A stretch of 64,000 bases of DNA from contig NZ_SROX01000019.1 in the NCBI RefSeq assembly GCF_013141915.1, forward strand, positions 86,196-150,195. Reading direction: 5' to 3'. The number at the start of each line of letters is the position of its first letter. The stretch's first letter is position 1. This document shows, in pieces, positions 50,623-59,683 of this stretch. This stretch comes from Cupriavidus necator. Its GTDB lineage: Bacteria > Pseudomonadota > Gammaproteobacteria > Burkholderiales > Burkholderiaceae. The notes under the pieces were generated by a model. That model saw nothing but the letters and a program-made list of their open reading frames with translations, made no database searches and had not been told where the DNA came from. The position numbers and the translations under genes are program-made.

Positions 50623-51999
50623 CTAGCGCGCGTGTCGCCGTCGCGGCCGCGCACGCCCGTCCGTGCGCGCCAGCCGCCCCTGCCGCTCCAGCCGCGTGAC
50701 CGCCATGGTGAGGCCGACCAGGAGAAAGCCCAGCACGTTGGCGGTCAGCTGGCCGATCAACGACCACGTCAGCAGGCCCAGCGTGCTCACCAGCCACAGC
50801 AGGATGGCAAAGCAGCTGCCGGTGCGGCGCGCCGCACCGATGGCGAGCCACATGCCGGCCACGCACACGGCGAACTTAAGCCCCACGTACAGGTAGCCGA
50901 GCAGGCCGGCCTCCTCGACGGTGCGCCCGGTCTCGGTCTCGGACAGCATGAAAGTGATTTCGCCGCGCTCGAGGTAGCTGGCCAGGTTGCTGCCGCGCCC
51001 GAGCCCCGCGCCCAGCAGGCTGGGCTTGGCGTAGGCTTCGGTCTCGCCCAGGAACATGGTGCCGACGCGGTCGCCGAAGTTTTCGTCTTCGGCGGCGTCG
51101 TGGAAGCGCTGCACCGTGCCTTCGACGGACTCGCTGAACACGGCCATGCCGACGGCGCCAATCAGCACCGCCGCGCCGGCCCAGACCAGCACACGGCGCT
51201 TGGCCACGCCGCGCCCGAATGCCAGAGTGCAGAGCGCCGCCACCCCGAACAGGCCCGGCAACAGCAGCACGGTGGCACGCGATCCGCTCACCAGCACGCT
51301 GACCAGCAGGCTGCCCAGCACCACCAGCGCATACAGCCAGTGCCGCTTGCCTTCGCCGCCAAGCACGTATTGCAGCGCCATCGGCATGGTGATCGCCAGG
51401 AACGTGGTGTAGCCCAGCGTGAACGAGAACGTGCCGGTGGTGCGAACGATGTCGCCGACCATCATGAAGACCCGGTCTTCGTCGCCGTCGACCTGCCGGT
51501 TCAGGAAGCTGCCGGGCGGCAGGTAGTGCTGCAGCACCACCAGCGGTGCCATCAGCACCATCAGCACCAGCGTGGTCTTGCAGATCGCCGCCACGTCTTC
51601 GGGCTCGAGCAGCAGCGCCGCGGCCACGCCGAACCACACGTAGAGCAGCCAGAAGCGCAGGCCGACCAGCATGATGGCAAGGCTGCCGTCGCCGGCAATC
51701 GTCTGCAGCAGCCCCCATGCCAGCACCAGCGCGCTCCACAGCAGCAGCAGCCGCATCGCGGGCCGCGCCGGCGTAAAGCCGCCATAGCGCATGGCGTAGT
51801 AGATGCCATACACCGCCAGCAGGTCGCGCAGCAGCACCAGCGGCAGGCTCAGCGAGCCGGCCACCCACTTGCGCGCCGCGCCTTCCAGGACGGCCACCAG
51901 GAACACCAGCAGGAACACGGTGCCGAAGGTGGTGCGGGCCTGCCGGCGGGTGCGCGAGCGCGCTGGCGGCGCCAGGTGTGCGACGGAGGGGCTCAGCAT
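50623..51999 (-). CDS. wzy: Putative Wzy polysaccharide polymerase
   Basis: The 458-residue integral membrane protein has about 12 transmembrane segments and belongs to the O-antigen ligase/polymerase type. It contains a periplasmic loop region (GSFLNRQVDGDEDRVFMMVG) and LVSVLVSGSRATVLLLPGLF. Poor conservation is normal for Wzy. It lies between two glycosyltransferase genes and near wzx, and its start overlaps the stop of the upstream gene by 7 bases. Wzy would polymerise the flipped repeat units in the periplasm. A Waal-type ligase is an alternative, but context favours Wzy. Confidence 0.78.
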   Translation of the reverse strand: MLSPSVAHLAPPARSRTRRQARTTFGTVFLLVFLVAVLEGAARKWVAGSLSLPLVLLRDLLAVYGIYYAMRYGGFTPARPAMRLLLLWSALVLAWGLLQTIAGDGSLAIMLVGLRFWLLYVWFGVAAALLLEPEDVAAICKTTLVLMVLMAPLVVLQHYLPPGSFLNRQVDGDEDRVFMMVGDIVRTTGTFSFTLGYTTFLAITMPMALQYVLGGEGKRHWLYALVVLGSLLVSVLVSGSRATVLLLPGLFGVAALCTLAFGRGVAKRRVLVWAGAAVLIGAVGMAVFSESVEGTVQRFHDAAEDENFGDRVGTMFLGETEAYAKPSLLGAGLGRGSNLASYLERGEITFMLSETETGRTVEEAGLLGYLYVGLKFAVCVAGMWLAIGAARRTGSCFAILLWLVSTLGLLTWSLIGQLTANVLGFLLVGLTMAVTRLERQGRLARTDGRARPRRRHAR

Positions 52000-53183
52000 A
52001 GCGTGGCAATGGTTGCGACCGCGGCGCGGCGATACCTGGCCCAGGTGTATTTCTCCCCGGCCAGGCTCGCATACTGGCGCGCCTCGTCCAGGCTGGCGCG
52101 TACCGTGGCAAGCTCCAGCATGCGGTCATACAAGGATTGCGCGCTGACCTGGACGACCCAGCCCGCGCGCGGGAATTCCTGCAGAATCTCCTTGGCCCCG
52201 ACCCGCTCCGACACCAGCGCCGGCGTGCCGCAGGCGAGCGCCTCGGCCACCACCATGCCGAACGAATCGAAGCGCGACGGCAGCACCAGGCAGTCGGCGT
52301 CGGCCAGCTCCTGGTAGAGCGCCGACTGCGGCAAGGCCCCGAGCAGCGTAACCCCGGGGGTCGACGCCAGTGCCGCGGCCAGCCCCGGCTCGGCGCCGCC
52401 GCCGGCCACCGCGAGCTCGGCCTCCGGGACGCGCGCGCGCACCATGGCAAAGGCCTGTTGCAGCAGGTCGACCGCCTTGAGCGTGGTCAAGCCCCCGGCA
52501 TACAGGAAGCGCGTGCCCGCGCGCGTGCGCCGGCGCCGCACGTCGCCCGGCGGGCTGGCGCCGAGCAGGATCGGCCTGAGCTTGGCGCTCGGCACGCCGG
52601 CCCGCGCGTAGGTCTGCGCGGCAAACTCCGAACAGGTGATGACCAGGTCCGCCAGTTCGACCTCGCGGTCCTTGCGCGCATCGATGCACGCCAGGTAGGG
52701 GTCGGGCTGCAGGCCCAGCAGGGCCGCCGCCGTCGCGCGATGCACCGCCGGCGCGTCGAGCACGCAGCGGGCGCCGATACGGCGGGCCGCCTCGAAGGTC
52801 TGCATCGCCGAGTTCTCGTAGGCCACCACCACGTCGGGGCGCAGCGCCTCGACGCGCCGCGCCGCCCACGCATCGAACAGGTGGAACACGCGGTGCGCAT
52901 AGGCCGACTGCGACATGCCCAGATACCGGTTGAGCCGGACGCGGTGGTGCAGCCCCAGCTTGAGCATGGCCGGGAAGCACAGCGGATGGCGGCGCAAGGC
53001 CCGCGGGATGCCGACCTCGCGCACCTTGGCGCCGAGCGCCGGCGGCAGCCACCACGGCACCGGCTCGCCCGGCCCGCGCACCGGCACGCCCGACCAGTAC
53101 TGGCAGAGCAGGCCCTGCTCGTGGAGCGCCTGCGCCAGCTGGTGCGAATGCTGCAGGCCGGGGTGGGTCACCAGGATCTTCAT
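51993..53183 (-). CDS. Glycosyltransferase (GT4 type)
   Basis: The 396-residue protein starts MKILVTHPGLQHSHQLAQALHEQGLL and has GT-B features: VVVAYENSAMQTFEAARR, RFLYAGGLTTLKAVDLLQQAF and ADCLVLPSRFDSFGMVVAEALACGTPALVS. It overlaps wzy at its end and wzx at its start by a few bases, so the three are coupled. It probably adds one sugar to the repeat unit. The donor is not determinable. Confidence 0.87.
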   Translation of the reverse strand: MKILVTHPGLQHSHQLAQALHEQGLLCQYWSGVPVRGPGEPVPWWLPPALGAKVREVGIPRALRRHPLCFPAMLKLGLHHRVRLNRYLGMSQSAYAHRVFHLFDAWAARRVEALRPDVVVAYENSAMQTFEAARRIGARCVLDAPAVHRATAAALLGLQPDPYLACIDARKDREVELADLVITCSEFAAQTYARAGVPSAKLRPILLGASPPGDVRRRRTRAGTRFLYAGGLTTLKAVDLLQQAFAMVRARVPEAELAVAGGGAEPGLAAALASTPGVTLLGALPQSALYQELADADCLVLPSRFDSFGMVVAEALACGTPALVSERVGAKEILQEFPRAGWVVQVSAQSLYDRMLELATVRASLDEARQYASLAGEKYTWARYRRAAVATIATLC

Positions 53184-54445
53184 GGGCGGCTCCCGTCGAC
53201 GCTCAGCACGGCCGGCGGCAGCAGCCGCCCGGCGCGGATCGCGCCCGCCAGCTCGCACATCACCGCGGTGCCAAGCCCGGAGGCCAGGCCGGCCTCGAAC
53301 CAGAGCACGCCCCTGAGCGTGGACAGGTCCAGCAGGTGCGGCGCGGCCAGGCACCAGGCAATCACTACCGGCACCTGCATGTAGTTGAAGTGGTTCAGGC
53401 CGCGGTTGGCCAGCAGTTCCCAGGCTACGCCGGCGATGCTGTAGGCGCCGGCGCCGAGGCAGGCGATCACCAGTTCCGAGCCCAGGCCGGCGTAGTTGGC
53501 GCCGACCAGGCGCAGCAGCAGCCCGGGCCACAGCCAGGCCAGCAGCACCAGCGTGCAGGCCGGCAGCGAACCCAGCAGCAGCCAGCCCAGGTACTGGCGC
53601 AGCACGTGCTCGCGCGCCTGCGCGAAACGGGGCACGACATACGCGCCCACCACGATGCTGACCGGCACCAGCAGCTGGCCGATGCGCGACAGCGCGCCGA
53701 TCGCCGCGGTCTGGCTGACCGCGCCGTAGAACGCGACGATGCCGAAGGCGAACTGCGACTGCAGGCAGAAGAACGCGTCCATCGGAATCTGCCGGCGCGT
53801 GATGGCACGGATCGAGCGCTGGTCTTCGGCCACGGGCTCGGCCGCCGTCGCCGGCAGTTCGCGGCGCAGCCAGCGGCGCACGAACGGCACGCGCAGGCCG
53901 GCGAAGAGCGTGTTGACCAGGCTCGCCGCCAGCGCGCTCTGCAGCCCGAGCAGGTAGACCGCCCACGACAGCAGCAGCCGCGCGCCGGACAGGCTGGCAT
54001 CCAGCGCCTGCAGCGCCGGCGCCCGGTTGGCGAACAGCAGCACCTGGTCCACCACGCGCGACTGCATGTCGAAATACCACATCGCCAGCAGCGTCAGCAG
54101 CAATGCGGCCACCAGCGCCAGCGAAGCATGGTTGCGGTACATCAGCACGGCGGCAACGATCAGCAGCGGCGGCAGCAGGAAGGCCGAGATGCGCTTGCGC
54201 TGCGCCAGCGCGGCGCCCGTGGCCTGGGCCGCGCGCTCGCGGTCGGGCCAGGTGCGCCCGAGGATGGCATTCAGGCCGAAATGGATGCCGCCCTTGGTGA
54301 TGATCGACATGGCGCCGACGATGGCCCCCGTGACCGTATAGATAGCGTAGTCGCCCACGCTGAGCCAATGCGCCAGCAGCAGGCCGGTGACGGCACCAAG
54401 CCCCTGCGACAGCACCGCGAAGACAAAGATGCGCAGCGCTTTCAT
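53180..54445 (-). CDS. wzx: Wzx-type oligosaccharide flippase
   Basis: The 421-residue protein is an integral membrane transporter with about a dozen hydrophobic segments, starting MKALRIFVFAVLSQGLGAVTGLLLAHWLSVGDYAIYTV, typical of the MOP superfamily PST/Wzx branch. It translocates lipid-linked repeats across the inner membrane. It is coupled to glycosyltransferase genes on both sides by ATGA overlaps. The family is clear; the specific repeat unit is not. Confidence 0.85.
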   Translation of the reverse strand: MKALRIFVFAVLSQGLGAVTGLLLAHWLSVGDYAIYTVTGAIVGAMSIITKGGIHFGLNAILGRTWPDRERAAQATGAALAQRKRISAFLLPPLLIVAAVLMYRNHASLALVAALLLTLLAMWYFDMQSRVVDQVLLFANRAPALQALDASLSGARLLLSWAVYLLGLQSALAASLVNTLFAGLRVPFVRRWLRRELPATAAEPVAEDQRSIRAITRRQIPMDAFFCLQSQFAFGIVAFYGAVSQTAAIGALSRIGQLLVPVSIVVGAYVVPRFAQAREHVLRQYLGWLLLGSLPACTLVLLAWLWPGLLLRLVGANYAGLGSELVIACLGAGAYSIAGVAWELLANRGLNHFNYMQVPVVIAWCLAAPHLLDLSTLRGVLWFEAGLASGLGTAVMCELAGAIRAGRLLPPAVLSVDGSRP

Positions 54446-55674
54446 GGGGTGCCGCCCGGCGTGGCGCTGGTCGGCCGGGATCCGTGCGCGGGCTGCGCCG
54501 TGGCCTCGGCGGCCGGCGCCGGCGCCGGCCGCTCGCCCAGGATGTCCAGCAGCCGCTGCGCGCTCTGCCGCACCTCGAAGCGCCGCAGGAAGCAGGCGCG
54601 CGCCTCCACCCGCATGCGCGCCTGCGCGGCGGGCCCGGCCTGCAGCCATTGGCGCAGGCACGCGCCGGTGCCCGCGGCGGTGTCGGCACCGGCCAGCCCG
54701 GCCTCGTCGGCGACGATTTCGCGCCAGATATTGACCTTGTCGGAGATCAGCACCGGCACGCCGCAGCCCAGCGCCTCAGCCACGGCCACGCCAAAGTTCT
54801 CCTGGTGCGATGGCAGGCTGAAGACTTCGGCCGCGTGATAGGCGCCCCATTTCAGGTCGCCCGACAGCATCCCGGTCCAGCTGAGCCGCTGCGCCAGCCC
54901 CAGGCACTCGGCCTGCCGCGCCAGGCGCGCGCGTAGCGCCGCCTCGACCGGTCCCGCCAGTACCAGCTGCAGCCGCGGGTCCGTACCGGCCACGCCGGCA
55001 AAGGCTTCGAGCAGCAGGTCGCAGCCCTTCTTTTCGTGGATGCGGCCCAGGAACAGCACGATGCGCTTGCCACGCAAGTCCGGAAATGCCGCCAGGAAGG
55101 TCTCGCGCAGCGGCGCGGCCTCGGTGGGCGGCTGCGCGGTGCCGTATCCGGCCACCAGCTCGCGGCAGCGATACGGCCAGAATGCATTGCGCGAACGCCG
55201 CTGCTCTTCCTCGCAGGTGAACAGCACGCCGCGCGCGCCGCGCAACACCCAGTAGTCGCCAAGCAGCCAGTAGACGCTCTTCTTGATGTGCTTGAGCGGA
55301 TAACGCTCGCGGAACCACGGATCGAGCATGCCGTGGGTAAAGACAAAGTAAGGCACCTGGCCGCCGCGCAGCGCGAGGCAGGTGGCCAGCGCATGGAACT
55401 GCCACAGGCCTTCGACCAGCACGGCGTCGTAGTTGCCCGCATGGGCGCGCAGCCAGCGCAGCATCCTGGCGTTGAAGCCGTATTTCGTCGCGGTCGGCCC
55501 CAGTGCCACCACGTTCATCTCGCTGGCGCGCACGAACGGTGCGTCCGGGGCGTCGCCACAGCAGACATCGATCTCGGCGCCGCGTTCGCGCAGCGGCTGG
55601 CGCAATTGGCGGATGCCCTCGATGGGACCGCCCCCGGCCGGGTTGATGGAGGGTATGACGTGCAGCAATTTCAT
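54442..55674 (-). CDS. Glycosyltransferase (GT4 type)
   Basis: The 410-residue protein begins MKLLHVIPSINPAGGGPIEGIRQLRQ and has VPYFVFTHGMLDPWFRERYPLKHIKK, RIVLFLGRIHEKKGCDLLLEAF and FSLPSHQENFGVAVAEALGCGVPVLIS, all typical of GT4 enzymes in polysaccharide clusters. It is the first gene of the minus-strand run, coupled to wzx. A divergent deacetylase gene lies 274 bp away. It probably adds a sugar early in repeat assembly. Confidence 0.87.
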   Translation of the reverse strand: MKLLHVIPSINPAGGGPIEGIRQLRQPLRERGAEIDVCCGDAPDAPFVRASEMNVVALGPTATKYGFNARMLRWLRAHAGNYDAVLVEGLWQFHALATCLALRGGQVPYFVFTHGMLDPWFRERYPLKHIKKSVYWLLGDYWVLRGARGVLFTCEEEQRRSRNAFWPYRCRELVAGYGTAQPPTEAAPLRETFLAAFPDLRGKRIVLFLGRIHEKKGCDLLLEAFAGVAGTDPRLQLVLAGPVEAALRARLARQAECLGLAQRLSWTGMLSGDLKWGAYHAAEVFSLPSHQENFGVAVAEALGCGVPVLISDKVNIWREIVADEAGLAGADTAAGTGACLRQWLQAGPAAQARMRVEARACFLRRFEVRQSAQRLLDILGERPAPAPAAEATAQPAHGSRPTSATPGGTP

Positions 55675-55948
55675 GATGCAGGGCGATCTCCGGAATGCGC
55701 GCGTCGTGCCCGCTTGGTGCCTGGCATGGGTCCCCAGGCAGGCGCCGATGGCAAGCGGGGCCATACGTCCTCGTGCCCGCAGCATGAGCCAGGCCGCGCG
55801 CAGGCTCTGTTCGCTGCCACACACCCGCGCCGGCCAGCGCTGGCGCCGCCTGGCGAATGTGGACCAGCGCACCGAGCCGCGCCCCGCAGCGCACCAGAAT
55901 GGCTGCCATCGGCGCCGTTTGCATGGCGCCCTATCCGCGCGCCATGCC

Positions 55949-56674
55949 ATGCCGATTCCGATCCTGATGTACCACCAGATCGACGCACCGCCGCCACGCC
56001 GCTCGCCCGGGCGCGGGCTGTGGGTGCCGCCCGCGCGCTTTCGCCGCCAGATGCGGCTGATGCACCGGCTTGGCTATCGCGGCCTCAGCATGCGCGACCT
56101 GATGCCGTACCTGCACGGCGAGCGCAGCGGCAAGGTGTTCGGCATCACCTTCGACGACGGCTTTCGCAATGTGTTCGAGCACGCCATGCCCGCGCTGGAT
56201 GCGCTGGGCTTCACCGCCACCAACTACTTTGTCTCGCGCCAGCTGTCGGGCAGCAATGTCTGGGACCGGCACCTGGGGATCCGCCCCGCAGCCCTGATGA
56301 GCGTGGCGCAGATGCGCGCATGGCACCAGGGTGGCCATGAGGTCGGCTCGCATACGCTGGACCATGTCGACCTGCGCCGCATGGCGCCGCAGGAGGCGCG
56401 CCGGCAGATCGCCGCATCCAAGGATGAGCTGGAGCAGTGGCTGGGCGTGCCGGTAACGGCCTTCTGCTATCCCTATGGCAGCCAGGATGCCGCGCACCGG
56501 GCAATGGTGCGCGAGGCGGGCTACGCCAACGCCACCATTACCGCGCGCGGCCTGGCCCGCGCCGACGACGACCCGTTCGGCCTGCCCCGCGTCAGCGTGT
56601 ATTGCGCCACCGGCATGCTCGGCTTCCTGCGCAAATGCCTGACCGCGCACGAAGACCGCTGGCGCGAAGCCTAG
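55949..56674 (+). CDS. Polysaccharide deacetylase (CE4 family)
   Basis: The 241-residue protein has the CE4/NodB catalytic motifs TFDDGFRNV (Asp69-Asp70) and GSHTLDHVDL (metal His residues), plus FCYPYGSQDAAHRAMVREAGY. It starts MPIPILMYHQIDAPPPR directly at the NodB domain without a signal peptide, which suggests a cytoplasmic or precursor-modifying enzyme. It lies alone on the plus strand between divergent and convergent glycosyltransferase genes. It could remove acetyl groups from an N-acetylated sugar of the repeat. Confidence 0.88.
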   Translation: MPIPILMYHQIDAPPPRRSPGRGLWVPPARFRRQMRLMHRLGYRGLSMRDLMPYLHGERSGKVFGITFDDGFRNVFEHAMPALDALGFTATNYFVSRQLSGSNVWDRHLGIRPAALMSVAQMRAWHQGGHEVGSHTLDHVDLRRMAPQEARRQIAASKDELEQWLGVPVTAFCYPYGSQDAAHRAMVREAGYANATITARGLARADDDPFGLPRVSVYCATGMLGFLRKCLTAHEDRWREA

Positions 56675-57798
56675 CGGCCAGCTTCGGAAGAACCCTGGCG
56701 CTCCGAGCTGAAGGGTGTGCGCTCGCGCGGCTCGCTCGGATGCTGCGTGAAGCGCGCGATAGCCTCGGCATAGCGCAGCGCCACCGCCTGGCGTTCGTGC
56801 TCGCGCAGGAACTGGCGCGTGCCAGCGGCATCCCGGTGTGACGCGCCGCCCAGCACGGCAGCCATGGCGGCGTGCAGCGGCTCGAGTGCCGGCTCGACGA
56901 CCCAGCCAAAATCGCCGACCGCTTCGGGCAGGCCGCCGCGCCGGCTGACAATCACTTCGCACCCTGCCGCCAGGCCTTCCAGCGCGACGATGCCAAAGGA
57001 CTCATAGCCCAGCGACGGCGCCACCAGGCAGCGATGCCGGCCCAGCAGCGCCGCCACGCTGGCGGCGCCCTGGCAGCCGGCAAAGTGCACCGCCTGCGCG
57101 CATCCAAGTCCGGCGGCCAGCCGCGTCAGGGCCTCGCGCTCCGGCCCTTCGCCGACGATGGTCAGCCGCGCGTGCGGCTGCCGCGCCTGCAGGCGCGCGA
57201 AGCTGCGCACCAGCAGGTCCACGCCTTTCTCGGACACCAGCCGCCCGACGAAGATGAAGCTTCCCGCCGGCCGCGCGCCGGCTGGCGCGGGGTCGGCGAA
57301 CAGTTCGTCGCGATAGCCGTTGTGGATCACCAGCGGCTGGCCCGGCAGCCAGCCGGCCAGGTAGTGACTGACGCAGATGCCGTCGTAGAAGCGCGACAGC
57401 CAGCGCTTGAAAGCACCGGTCCAGGCGCTGCGCGTGTCGCCATGGACCACGTAGGGGCCGTGGTGCGTCAGCACGATGCGCCGGCGCAGCATGCTGGCCA
57501 GCATCACGTCGTAGAAGGTCAGGCCGACGAACAGCACGCGCCGGTGGCGCAGCAAGGCGCGCGCGAGCTGCAGCTTGCCGCTGACCCGGGTCACGGCGAA
57601 CGGGAAGGTGGTGGCATCGCCGGGCGCGGCGGGCGTGCTGGTGGCCACTTCCACTGGGTAGCCCAGTTCCGCCAGCCCGCTCGCCAGCTCCTCGGCGAAC
57701 CGCTCCATGCCGCCGATCAACGGATGGAAAGGGGCGCTGAAGATCAGGATGCTTGGCAACGGCGCAGGGGTCTCGGGCAGCCGCAAGGGTTGCATCAT
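56671..57798 (-). CDS. Glycosyltransferase (GT4 type)
   Basis: The 375-residue protein has GT-B features: LPSILIFSAPFHPLIGGMERFAEELASGL near the start, RRIVLTHHGPYVVHGDTRSAW, SFIFVGRLVSEKGVDLLVRSFA and APSLGYESFGIVALEGLAAGCEVIVSRRGGLPEAV. Its stop overlaps the end of the convergent deacetylase gene by 4 bp. It shares an operon with the upstream methyltransferase gene. The start is tentative: two ATGs at 57798 and 57795 follow each other. Confidence 0.86.
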   Translation of the reverse strand: MMQPLRLPETPAPLPSILIFSAPFHPLIGGMERFAEELASGLAELGYPVEVATSTPAAPGDATTFPFAVTRVSGKLQLARALLRHRRVLFVGLTFYDVMLASMLRRRIVLTHHGPYVVHGDTRSAWTGAFKRWLSRFYDGICVSHYLAGWLPGQPLVIHNGYRDELFADPAPAGARPAGSFIFVGRLVSEKGVDLLVRSFARLQARQPHARLTIVGEGPEREALTRLAAGLGCAQAVHFAGCQGAASVAALLGRHRCLVAPSLGYESFGIVALEGLAAGCEVIVSRRGGLPEAVGDFGWVVEPALEPLHAAMAAVLGGASHRDAAGTRQFLREHERQAVALRYAEAIARFTQHPSEPRERTPFSSERQGSSEAGR

Positions 57799-57922
57799 CG
57801 CGTCATGGCTCCGGTCGCGCAGCCTGCAAGCACGCCTGTGCAAGCTGCGTCCTGGCGGCAGGATGCCCCATCACCGGGTGCCGTTCCGTGCGCTGGCGCA
57901 CTTGCCCTGAAGTGGGGCGGAG

Positions 57923-58735
57923 CTACGGCTTGCGCGCGATGAAATGGAACCAGTGGATATCTTCCACGCCGGCGCCGTCGGCCAGCGGTGTCGCGGCGAG
58001 GTCGCCGAACACGGCCTCGGTGCTGAGGCCGACCTCGGCCAGTGCGCGCTGCTGCGCGGTGCGCTCGGTATAGACAATGACGATGCCGAACTTGTGCGCG
58101 GCGCACACCCGCACCGCGTAGCCGTCGCACTCCCGGTTCAGTCGCGAATGGCGCAGGTAGTTGACGGTGGCCAGCGGCAGGTTGACGACCATGCGCGCGG
58201 CATTCAGGCCCAGCCGCAGCGGGTTGGCCGACCATGCCGGCGGCCGCAGGAACACCGACAGGTTCTCGCGATAGCTGGGTCCGTGCAGGTTATGGGTGGA
58301 GAACAGCAGCAGCCCGCCGGGCCGCAGCACCCGCGCGAACTCGCGCAGGATCGCACCGCGACCGGCGTAGTCGACGGCATCGATGCCGTTGAAGCTGAAC
58401 ACCACCAGCCCGAAGCTGTTGTCGGCCAGCGCCGACAAGTCGCGCGCATCCATCAGCCTGACTGCCACGCCCGGGTGGTTGCGCCGGCAGACCTGCACCA
58501 GCCGCGGGGTGTAGTCGATGGCGAGGTAGTCATGGCTGAGCGCGCGCAGCATCGCCACCGTGCGCCCGCCGCCCACGCCGACGTCGAGCACCGGGGTGTC
58601 CCGTGCGTCTTGCGCGACATACGACAGCGCCGCCGCCTCGCCCGGGTCGGTCCAGTCCGTCATCGTGCCGAACCAGCGGGTGGCACCCCAGCTGGCCCAG
58701 GCGCGGCGATTGATCCGGTCTTGTGCCGTTTCCAT
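57923..58735 (-). CDS. SAM-dependent methyltransferase
   Basis: The 270-residue protein is a class I methyltransferase with motif I VLDVGVGGGRTVAML, the acidic loop LAIDYTPRLVQVCRR, and LMDARDLSALADNSFGLVVFSFNGIDAVD. The ATG at 58735 follows GGAGG by 5 nt. It lies 124 bp upstream of the GT4 gene on the same strand, and is divergent from the WcaF-like acetyltransferase. It probably methylates a sugar precursor or the chain end of the polysaccharide. Confidence 0.85.
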   Translation of the reverse strand: METAQDRINRRAWASWGATRWFGTMTDWTDPGEAAALSYVAQDARDTPVLDVGVGGGRTVAMLRALSHDYLAIDYTPRLVQVCRRNHPGVAVRLMDARDLSALADNSFGLVVFSFNGIDAVDYAGRGAILREFARVLRPGGLLLFSTHNLHGPSYRENLSVFLRPPAWSANPLRLGLNAARMVVNLPLATVNYLRHSRLNRECDGYAVRVCAAHKFGIVIVYTERTAQQRALAEVGLSTEAVFGDLAATPLADGAGVEDIHWFHFIARKP

Positions 58736-58965
58736 CCATGCCTCCAGTAGCTTCGTCCGGGCCACGCCAGGCGTCCGCCCCAACGGCGCGGCCCGCGTGC
58801 CCGAGTGCATAACGCCGACGATGCGCCGCCGGTTGGCGCGCAACCGTGCGCGAACACACACGCGCCGCTCGCGCGCGGCCGCTGCATCTGTGGCACGGCG
58901 CACCGATGCGCACGCCGGCTTCGCGCGAGCATCGCCGCAATGCCCGTCGTCCCGGAACGCTCCGT

Positions 58966-59520
58966 ATGATCATCCAGCACACCCACCGCACCTCCGGCCC
59001 GTCGTTTTCGCTGTCCAACCGCGTGCGCCGGCAGCTATGGAACTGGGTATGGCTGTGGCTGTTCCGCCCCAGCCTGCGCCCGATGCATGCCTGGCGGGCC
59101 GCGCTGCTGCGCCTGTTCGGCGCCCGCCTCGGCCGCGATGCGCGGGTCTATCCCGCGGCGCGGATCTGGGCACCGTGGAATCTTGTGATGGGCGAGCACA
59201 CCGCCGTCGCCGACGGCGTGACCCTCTACAACATCAGCCCGATCACGCTGGGCGACTACGCGATCGTGTCGCAGGGCTCGCACCTGTGCACGGGCTCGCA
59301 CGATTACAACAGCGAGACCTTCCAGCTGATCGCGTCGCCGATCACGCTGGAGCGCCATGTGTGGGTGTGCGCCGAAGCATTCATCTCGCCGGGCGTGACG
59401 TTGCCGGAGGGCGCGGTGATCGCGCCGCGCACGGTGGTCACCAAGCCGCTGCGCGAAGCCTGGACGGTGTACGGCGGCACCCCAGCGCGCGCCATCGGCC
59501 AGCGCCGGCCACAGCCATAG
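58966..59520 (+). CDS. wcaF: WcaF-like colanic-acid acetyltransferase
   Basis: The 184-residue protein is a left-handed beta-helix (hexapeptide repeat) acetyltransferase. It has the N-terminal SNRVRRQLWNWVWLWLFRPS and MHAWRAALLRLFGARLG, then hexapeptide repeats ARVYPAARIWAPWNLVMGEHTAVADGV and LTLYNISPITLGDYAIVSQGSHL, as in the colanic acid acetyltransferase WcaF. It would O-acetylate a sugar of the polysaccharide. It lies 163 bp upstream of wza on the same strand. Confidence 0.86.
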   Translation: MIIQHTHRTSGPSFSLSNRVRRQLWNWVWLWLFRPSLRPMHAWRAALLRLFGARLGRDARVYPAARIWAPWNLVMGEHTAVADGVTLYNISPITLGDYAIVSQGSHLCTGSHDYNSETFQLIASPITLERHVWVCAEAFISPGVTLPEGAVIAPRTVVTKPLREAWTVYGGTPARAIGQRRPQP

Positions 59521-59683
59521 CGGTGCCGGTGGCGGCACGCGACCCGTGCGGGGCATGCCACTCACAGCGCTCGGCGCAGTGTGCGAGAGCGCACTGATCC
59601 GGGCTACCCGCAGCCCTAGGCTGGGAGCATCGGGGGCATGCCGTCCCAGCGAGGGCCCAGCCCCAATGTGCAGGAGGAACGTC

